Assembly (NCBI RefSeq): GCF_900112795.1
Contig: NZ_FONA01000008.1
Location: forward strand, 62,001-126,000
Direction: 5' to 3'
DNA length: 64,000 bases
Source of the DNA: Thermophagus xiamenensis
Lineage (GTDB): Bacteria; Bacteroidota; Bacteroidia; Bacteroidales; Marinilabiliaceae
A program made the translations under genes and the position numbers. Below are positions 56,858 to 64,000 of the stretch, piece by piece (within the stretch, counting starts at the first letter, position 1; each line of letters begins with the position of its first letter). The notes beneath the pieces were generated by a model, which was given only the letters and a program-made list of their open reading frames with translations, made no database searches and had not been told where the DNA came from.

Positions 56858-56888
56858 AACTATCAAAAAATAGCAGTGTTAAGGGAAA

Positions 56889-59800
56889 TCAAAGTTCCAA
56901 ACGATTCCCCAAAGGCTTAAATCCAATAACCAACATATCATCTACCTGTTCATTTTCACCATTCATCCAATCCTCGATTTTTTGGTGCAATATGGATTTT
57001 TGTTGTTGGAAAGGAAGATGATGTATATTGAGTAAAAGCAATCGAAATCTTCTATATTTAAATTTTTTATGATTGGGCCCACCGAACTGATCGGGCACAC
57101 CATCGGAAAAAAGATAAATAATATCCTGGTCTTGGAGCAAAATTTCCCTTTCGGTAAAGACAGGCATTTCACCATCTTTCAGATACCCTATAGGAAACCG
57201 ATCGCCTTTATAACTATGAATTTCGTTGTCCCGGATTAAATAAAAACCGTTATACGCACCTGCAAAAGTTAACTTCTTTTTATGCCTATCAATAGACAAC
57301 ATAGCCATATCCATCCCATCCTTAACATTAGATTCAAAACCGGGCAAATTTTGATCATGATGAAGGGTCCTGATTAATTCTTTATTCATCGTATCCAAAA
57401 TTCGGGCAGGGTCTTCAATACCCTGAAATTCCACCACGTTTTTCAACAAATCCATACCAATAATGGACATAAAGGCGCCGGGGACGCCGTGCCCGGTACA
57501 GTCAACGGCTGCGACAAATACCTTATCCCCTTTTTCATAAAACCAGAAAAAGTCTCCACTAACGATATCTCTTGCTCTGAGATAAACAAAAGAGTGCGGG
57601 AATACCGCCGAAAAAGCTTCTTCGGCAGGCAGCATGGCACGCTGAATTCTCCTGGCATAGTTAATACTATCAGTTAACCGCAGGTTAATACGTGAAAGGA
57701 TTTCCCGCTGGGTTTCCAACTGTTTTTTGTTAACGGTCTTTTCCAGAAGATCTCTGTTGACTTTTCGATAATGTCGAATGCGATAATTGATAAACAAATG
57801 GATTATAAAAATCAGAACCAAAAAGTAAAACGCGAAGGCGTAGTTTGACATCCAGAGAGGCGGTTTAACAATTATCTTCAACTCCAACGGGTCATTATTC
57901 CATGTAAAATCATTATTGGAAGCAATAATTTTCAACGTATAAGATCCGGGCAACAGATTGGAAAAAGAAACTCTATTATCGAAAGTTACGGGTCCCCAAT
58001 CGGCATCATAACCTTCTAAAAATGTTTTGTAACGGTTTTTGGAAGGTTCAGTAAACTCCAAGGCAGAGAATTCAACATCAACTTTAAGAAAAGGTTTGTA
58101 TTTAATTATCAGATTGTCTCGATTGGGCCACAAATTCATTTGTTCTTTTCCTTTTTCGGTAATGGAAATATTGGTAAGAGCCAGCGATGGCCTAACAAGA
58201 TTGTAATTAATGGAATCGGGATGAAACCAGCAAAGGCCATTGGTACTTCCGAAAAACATAGTTCCTTCACGATTTCTGAAAACACTGTTTTTATTGAAAA
58301 CATAATCAGGAAGCCCGTCCCGTATATCAAAACTATAAATGGTTCCATCAGGATTCAAACAAGCAATACCTTTGTTGGTAGAAACCCAGATTCGATTGGT
58401 ATGATCAGAAACAACAGCTTTAATAACATCATTCTCCAGGTTAGAACATCCAGGGACCAAACGAGTTGATATATCGGGAAAAGAGATCTCCCACAAACCG
58501 GAAGTGGTACCTGCCAGGACCGTCCCCTTATAAGAAAAAGAGAGGGACAAAACGGGCGTTTTTAATATTTTCCCTTGAAAACCGAAGAAAGGAACCCTCA
58601 AAATTTGTTTTGAGCGATGATCCCAATAATTCAATCCTTCGGATGTACCGATCCACAAATTACCAGTTTCATCTAAACAAAGAGAATGAATATAATCACT
58701 TAGTAATCCGCTCGTATCTTTTTTATCAGAGAAAAAGCTAAATACATTGCGTCCCTCAATCCGATACAAGCCAAAACAAGTTCCAACCCACAAATTACCA
58801 TCCAGATCGTTTTGGAGCGCATATATATAATTATTTTTCAAGAGATTATAAACACCCTTTTCTAAACCCGGATTAAATTCCACAAAACCATCAACAAATT
58901 CGTCATAAAAATATAATCCGCCATTGGTTCCGGCCCATAATCGACCTGTACGATCCTTATTTAAAACGTAAACATTTAAAGAGCTATTATTAGACTCCTT
59001 CTTCCCGGGAATTATATAATGTTTAATTCGATTCTTGTCCGGAAAGAATCTATAAATTCCGTCCTCCAAGGTTGCAAGCCATAAACTTTGATCACTATCT
59101 TCAAAAACACTTTGAAAATTTTTAGAATTCAGAGGATCCGTAATATTAGCATTGCTATAAGGAAACACACGGAATTTAGGCGGTGAAAGATTAATTTTAA
59201 AAAGGCCATTAAACCTTGATCCTACCCAAATTATTCCGGATCTATCCTGAAAAAGAGCAGTAATTTGCCCAATTTTTTTTGACTCATGATGGGGAATGAT
59301 TTCTATTTCCTGACCGGTTTCGGGATTAAACGCTATTAGCCCTTTGTTAGTTCCGGCCAAAATAGTTTCTTCATTTATACGAATAATTTTTTTAAAGTCA
59401 GGAGCCTCCAAAGAAGAGAAAGCGTAAGAAGGATCTGATATAACACTATTTTCAAAATCTAATACTTTTAAACCCGAAGAAGAAGCTACCAGAAATCTCT
59501 GAAAAGTCAATGGCAAAATATCATATATAATGCTTTTACAGGCAAAGCCGCCACCAACAGCATTAGTAAATCTGGTAAACTGTCGGCTTATAATATTGAA
59601 CCGATTTAATCCATCTTTGGATCCCACAAGCAAGGAAGAGTCTGATTCCTGAACAATAGGATATCGTAATACTTCGGCCATATTAAAAACGTTATTGAAA
59701 TGACCAAAGTTTTCAAACCCGGATGTTTCATCAATAAAAAGCGACAAAAAAGACTCCGTTTTAATCCATAAACGTCCTTGGATGTCAACCAATAATCCCA

Positions 59801-60203
59801 AAACATTATTTTCAGGTAAAAAATGTAAAGAATCGGGATTGGCCAAAAATCTGGTAAATTTTCCGGTAGAATAATCAAGTTTGTTAAGGCCATTGCTAGT
59901 CCCGACCCATAGATTATTATTAAAATCTTCAACTATCGCAGAAATATGATTCGCAGAAATGGAGTTATCATCAGCAGGATCATATCTAAATTTAATAAAC
60001 TCATAACCATCATAGCGATTCAGGCCATCATCGGTCCCAATCCATAAAAAGCCAAAACTATCCTGATAAATTACTGTGATGGTATTATTAGACAACCCAT
60101 CCCTAATGGTAAAGTTGGGAATTTTATCTGCCACATTGTTCCCAGCAGATTCGGTAGAAAACAGCAAGGAAATTAGAGTTAGGTATATAATTAGTTTTCT
60201 CAC
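56889..60203 (-). CDS. Reg_prop/Y_Y_Y sensor with SpoIIE-type PP2C phosphatase
   Basis: 1104 residues. A signal peptide, then two seven-bladed propellers of Reg_prop repeats (units such as GFLWIGTDDGLNRYD, NLWVGTSNGLNKLD, GNLWIGTSEGLNYWD) over ~25-690, a Y_Y_Y domain (~700-780), one membrane helix (~795-815), a coiled coil, and a cytoplasmic PP2C/SpoIIE domain (~865-1100) with SGDFFWFY, AVDCTGHGVPGAFMS and FSDGVPDQFGG. It senses a periplasmic ligand and probably dephosphorylates an anti-anti-sigma or similar partner. Most members of this architecture end in a kinase; the phosphatase output is the less common form. Confidence 0.9.
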   Translation of the reverse strand: MRKLIIYLTLISLLFSTESAGNNVADKIPNFTIRDGLSNNTITVIYQDSFGFLWIGTDDGLNRYDGYEFIKFRYDPADDNSISANHISAIVEDFNNNLWVGTSNGLNKLDYSTGKFTRFLANPDSLHFLPENNVLGLLVDIQGRLWIKTESFLSLFIDETSGFENFGHFNNVFNMAEVLRYPIVQESDSSLLVGSKDGLNRFNIISRQFTRFTNAVGGGFACKSIIYDILPLTFQRFLVASSSGLKVLDFENSVISDPSYAFSSLEAPDFKKIIRINEETILAGTNKGLIAFNPETGQEIEIIPHHESKKIGQITALFQDRSGIIWVGSRFNGLFKINLSPPKFRVFPYSNANITDPLNSKNFQSVFEDSDQSLWLATLEDGIYRFFPDKNRIKHYIIPGKKESNNSSLNVYVLNKDRTGRLWAGTNGGLYFYDEFVDGFVEFNPGLEKGVYNLLKNNYIYALQNDLDGNLWVGTCFGLYRIEGRNVFSFFSDKKDTSGLLSDYIHSLCLDETGNLWIGTSEGLNYWDHRSKQILRVPFFGFQGKILKTPVLSLSFSYKGTVLAGTTSGLWEISFPDISTRLVPGCSNLENDVIKAVVSDHTNRIWVSTNKGIACLNPDGTIYSFDIRDGLPDYVFNKNSVFRNREGTMFFGSTNGLCWFHPDSINYNLVRPSLALTNISITEKGKEQMNLWPNRDNLIIKYKPFLKVDVEFSALEFTEPSKNRYKTFLEGYDADWGPVTFDNRVSFSNLLPGSYTLKIIASNNDFTWNNDPLELKIIVKPPLWMSNYAFAFYFLVLIFIIHLFINYRIRHYRKVNRDLLEKTVNKKQLETQREILSRINLRLTDSINYARRIQRAMLPAEEAFSAVFPHSFVYLRARDIVSGDFFWFYEKGDKVFVAAVDCTGHGVPGAFMSIIGMDLLKNVVEFQGIEDPARILDTMNKELIRTLHHDQNLPGFESNVKDGMDMAMLSIDRHKKKLTFAGAYNGFYLIRDNEIHSYKGDRFPIGYLKDGEMPVFTEREILLQDQDIIYLFSDGVPDQFGGPNHKKFKYRRFRLLLLNIHHLPFQQQKSILHQKIEDWMNGENEQVDDMLVIGFKPLGNRLEL

Positions 60204-60344
60204 TACAATAAATAAATTGGCAATAACAAATCAATATTTCCAATAAGTTAATTTTAGGAAAATACAAATAATAATGATTCTGCCAGAAATAACCTTATTG
60301 CAATTACGAAAATAAAAAAAAGCTTACAAAAGAAGAATTTATTT
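60204..60344. other. Short non-coding spacer
   Basis: Lies between the divergently placed start of the Reg_prop gene and the gltA terminator. I see no further feature. Confidence 0.4.
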
Positions 60345-60386
60345 CAACAAAAACCGGCGATGCCCCAAAACTGGCATCACCGGTTT
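60345..60386 (-). terminator. Hairpin terminator downstream of gltA
   Basis: Arms 60351-60364 and 60373-60386 (AAACCGGTGATGCC with GGCATCGCCGGTTT on the minus strand, one U-G) form a 14-bp stem followed by T5. It lies 178 bases after the gltA stop. Confidence 0.65.
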
Positions 60387-60563
60387 ATAAACTGATTGAC
60401 AATTAATTAAATCACTAAACAACTGAAACCAACAAAAGAAAAAATTAATTATGGATATATTTTTTATTATATCCTTTTCAAAGCTATATAGTAAAAAACA
60501 TACTATTTGCACGACTCACTTAAAAAACTGAAACCTTACAAGCCAGCAATAAAACTAAAAGTA

Positions 60564-61877
60564 TCAAGCCTTAAATCCTACTTTTTCCATAAACCAATCA
60601 AGTGTTTGAGATTTGGGACGTTCAATAGGAAGGCCGTAAATTCTATCCCAAATTAACTGGGTAAGAACACCTAAAGCCCTGGAAACACCGAAAAGCATAG
60701 TGTAAACCGGGTACTCTGTAATACCGTAACTAGAAAGCAAGCTACCTGAGATAGCATCTACGTTGGGCCAAGGATTTTTAACCTTTCCGGTTTGCACCAA
60801 GATTTCAGGGACTACTTCATACACCTGTTTTACCAATTTAATTAAAGGAGCATCAGGAATATACTTATTAGCAAAATCCAGTTGAACGGTAAATCTTGGG
60901 TCAGTTTTACGTAACACGGCATGTCCATAACCGGGAATGACATTTCCGGAATCGAGTGTTTTTTTAGCAAATTCTCTGACTTGTTCGGTGGTAGGTGAAT
61001 CGGTACCCAGTTCATCCATCATTTTTTCGAGCCAGTGCATTACATTTTGATTGGCCATGCCGTGCAACGGACCAGCTAAACCATTCATTCCTGCAGAAAA
61101 GCTATAATAAGGATTAGACAAAGCAGAACCTACCAGATGTGTAGTATGAGCGGAAACATTACCTCCCTCATGGTCGGCATGAATTACCATATATAAGCGC
61201 ATAAGGCGTTTTACCTCCTCGGAGTCGAATCCCATCATATGAGCTAAATTACCAGCCCAATCGAGAGAAGGGTCAGGATCGATATACTGTTCATTGTGGA
61301 AAACCCTGCGATAAATATAGGCAGCAATTATTGGCAGCCGGCTAATAAGATCCATAACCCCTTCATACATCGGATCCCAATATTCTTTTTTATCCAAACC
61401 GGCCAGGAAAGCCCTCCTGAAGTGAGATTCTGTACTCATGGCCAAGATCGCCACGTTAAATTGGATCATTGGATGGGCACTTTTGGGAACAGAATCAATG
61501 ACATTAAAAACGTGCGGTGGTATATTTTTTGCTCTTTCAGCCCAGTTTTGACTAAGGAATTTTACATCGTCATGTGATGGCAACTCCCCCAACAGCATAA
61601 GATAAAATAACCCTTCTGGTAAAGGTTCGCCATCCTCCTTCAACTTTGGCAGTTTTTCCCTTAATTCCGGGATTGAATAACCTCTAAACCGAATACCTTC
61701 TTCAGGGTCTAGTTTGGAAGTGCAAGTTAATAATGAAACAACGCCTCTCATTCCTGAAAACACCTGATCGAGAGTAACTTCTTGAATGACTTTGTCGCCA
61801 TATTCTTTTTGGAGCTTCTTAACCAATTCAGCTTGAGGTCTTCCTATCGTAATAAGCTTTTCCTTAATATAATCCAT
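60564..61877 (-). CDS. gltA: Citrate synthase
   Basis: 437 residues. Active-site His residues in HADHEGGNVSAHTTHLVGSA and GPLHGMANQNV, and a catalytic-site stretch VLRKTDPRFTVQ. GIRFRGYSIPELREKLPK and the SDPYYSF-like segment resemble the mitochondrial type more than the NADH-sensitive proteobacterial type. It joins oxaloacetate and acetyl-CoA. It is separated from enolase by a terminator, so the two are probably independent units. Confidence 0.95.
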   Translation of the reverse strand: MDYIKEKLITIGRPQAELVKKLQKEYGDKVIQEVTLDQVFSGMRGVVSLLTCTSKLDPEEGIRFRGYSIPELREKLPKLKEDGEPLPEGLFYLMLLGELPSHDDVKFLSQNWAERAKNIPPHVFNVIDSVPKSAHPMIQFNVAILAMSTESHFRRAFLAGLDKKEYWDPMYEGVMDLISRLPIIAAYIYRRVFHNEQYIDPDPSLDWAGNLAHMMGFDSEEVKRLMRLYMVIHADHEGGNVSAHTTHLVGSALSNPYYSFSAGMNGLAGPLHGMANQNVMHWLEKMMDELGTDSPTTEQVREFAKKTLDSGNVIPGYGHAVLRKTDPRFTVQLDFANKYIPDAPLIKLVKQVYEVVPEILVQTGKVKNPWPNVDAISGSLLSSYGITEYPVYTMLFGVSRALGVLTQLIWDRIYGLPIERPKSQTLDWFMEKVGFKA

Positions 61878-61984
61878 ATTTTTAAATAATTATTATTTGA
61901 AATTAATGATTTCAGGTATAAACCGAAAGAGACCAGAACTGATATTTAAACAACGAGAAATAAAAATTGTTCTGTAGAAGTATT

Positions 61985-62020
61985 AAAGCAAAAAGCCGAA
62001 CAGAATAAATCTGCTCGGCT
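61985..62020 (-). terminator. Terminator of eno
   Basis: On the minus strand AGCCGAGCAG and CTGTTCGGCT form a 10-bp stem with a seven-base loop and one G-U, followed by TTTTTGC. It lies 57 bases after the eno stop. Confidence 0.85.
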
Positions 62021-62076
62021 TATATCCTCCAAAAAGAAAAAGGTTCCCAAAAGGGAAAAATATTGCGGAACCCAAG

Positions 62077-63429
<1,353 letters not shown>

Positions 63430-63470
63430 TTATCCGCACCCAAATATTATAACATAATGGCAATTTGTCA

Positions 63471-63505
63471 AAAAAAAAGGATAAAGCTAAGTGCCTTTAT
63501 CCCTT
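63471..63505 (-). terminator. Terminator of the rplQ operon
   Basis: GGATAAAG and CTTTATCC pair perfectly, extended by A-T pairs, with a run of eight T on the minus strand. It begins 34 bases after the rplQ stop. Confidence 0.8.
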
Positions 63506-63538
63506 TTTAAGATTTTTTAAATCAAAAACAATCAGGCT

Positions 63539-64000
63539 TTATTCCTCCTTTTTAACATCATCATTGTCAGCAGGGGCAGAATTACTATCCTGAACGTTTG
63601 AAGAGGAATCTTCAACCACTTCTGCATCTTCTACAGCAGAGGTATTTTCTGCAGAGGTTTCAGCAACCTGTTCGGCCGCTTGACTCTTAGACGACTTCTT
63701 TCCTCTCCGGCTACGACGTGTGCGCTTTTTCTCTCCTTCTCCGGATTTGGCCGACAACATGTTTTCATTATAATCGACCAATTCAATTAAACACATTTCA
63801 GCGGCATCCCCCTGTCTATTCCCAAGTTTAAGAATCCTGGTATATCCGCCGGGGCGATTAGCCACTTTTTCAGAAATATCCCGGAAAAGCTCGGTGACCG
63901 CTTCCTTATTTTGCAGGTAACGAAATACCATTCTCCTGGAATGCGTACTATCGTTTTTTGATTTATTGATCAGGGGCTCCACATACATTCGTAAAGCTTT
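63539..64000 (-). CDS. rplQ: Ribosomal protein L17, 5' end outside the window
   Basis: The visible 153 codons start at AAAGCTTTACGA (KALR), inside the conserved part, and continue [34 protein letters not shown] and [25 protein letters not shown]. The body of L17 is followed by a low-complexity tail of ~65 residues, first basic ([13 protein letters not shown]) then very acidic (DNDDVKKEE), a tail length seen in Bacteroidota. Part of the large ribosomal subunit. The gene is cut by the window edge; roughly 45 N-terminal residues are missing. Confidence 0.95.
   Translation of the reverse strand, partial: KALRMYVEPLINKSKNDSTHSRRMVFRYLQNKEAVTELFRDISEKVANRPGGYTRILKLGNRQGDAAEMCLIELVDYNENMLSAKSGEGEKKRTRRSRRGKKSSKSQAAEQVAETSAENTSAVEDAEVVEDSSSNVQDSNSAPADNDDVKKEE

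Overview
The window looks like chromosomal DNA of a member of the Bacteroidota, probably an aerobic or facultative relative of the Marinilabiliales (Bacteroidales). This placement is inference. It rests on a C-terminal domain of the type IX secretion kind, a promoter of the form TTG-N20-TATTTTTG in front of the tRNA, weak Shine-Dalgarno signals, families typical of the phylum (DUF2490, DUF4870, DUF3859, Reg_prop/Y_Y_Y regulators, LytTR regulators) and an A+T-rich composition. There is no prophage, CRISPR array or recognisable transposase gene. The main mobile DNA is a family of short elements without a transposase.

Layout. 1-6.3 kb: a secreted protein, a double-hotdog acyl-CoA hydratase, a degenerate membrane spermidine-synthase-like protein and a MEMO1-AMMECR1 fusion. 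6.5-10.4 kb: tRNA-Lys, an S41 protease lipoprotein broken by one amber codon, and a LytTR regulator next to a histidine kinase gene broken by a 101-bp element and two homopolymer shifts. 10.9-13.2 kb: a VTC-DUF4956-DUF2490 polyphosphate-type cluster. 14.0-18.3 kb: two GT4 glycosyltransferases and a GH130 phosphorylase; a second GH130 protein lies at 30.9 kb. 18.4-20.1 kb: an ECF sigma unit. 20.3-30.3 kb: ychF, then an operon tamA-tamB-TPR-DUF3859. 32.4-41.9 kb: a co-directional run hisS-orf-hemA-hemC-hemD-hemB-hemL-hemE that covers the C5 haem pathway from glutamyl-tRNA to coproporphyrinogen III. 42-51.9 kb: AI-2E-type exporter, a 20-bp minisatellite, a ferredoxin-reductase-like flavoprotein, miaB-like and mtaB methylthiotransferases, DUF493 protein and NDH-2. 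52.5-60.2 kb: signalling genes (receiver-cyclase, a hybrid kinase lacking its catalytic residues, a Reg_prop-SpoIIE phosphatase). 60.5-64 kb: citrate synthase, enolase and the end of rplQ.

The strongest unusual signal is the element family. About two dozen copies or remnants occur, in both orientations, singly or head to tail. Full copies begin ATGAAACGAGC, end TTTATACGA/TG, and abut the pentamer ATGAA. Three size classes (about 101-103, 196 and 201 bp) share their ends and differ inside. The short class carries a stem whose two arms change together (GCATGGC/GCCATGC, GCATGACAA/TTGTCATGC, GCATGACC/GGTCATGC). Removing the 101-bp copy from the kinase gene, with one TTTCAT, restores the reading frame exactly. 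At five genes (DUF2490, GH130, hemL, miaB-like, ndh) the element's terminal ATGAA is the start codon of the gene, so the element supplies the whole leader. This fits a non-autonomous element moved in trans by an HUH/Y1 (IS200/IS605 or REP-associated) transposase that recognises ATGAA. That mechanism is inferred, not shown.

Other points of interest are a possible intracellular mannan or glycan turnover locus (GT4 plus GH130), two signalling or enzyme-like proteins that have lost catalytic residues, a probable CTG start for tamA, two unlisted small ORFs, a sigma-54-like site and a second family of 16-bp palindromes.
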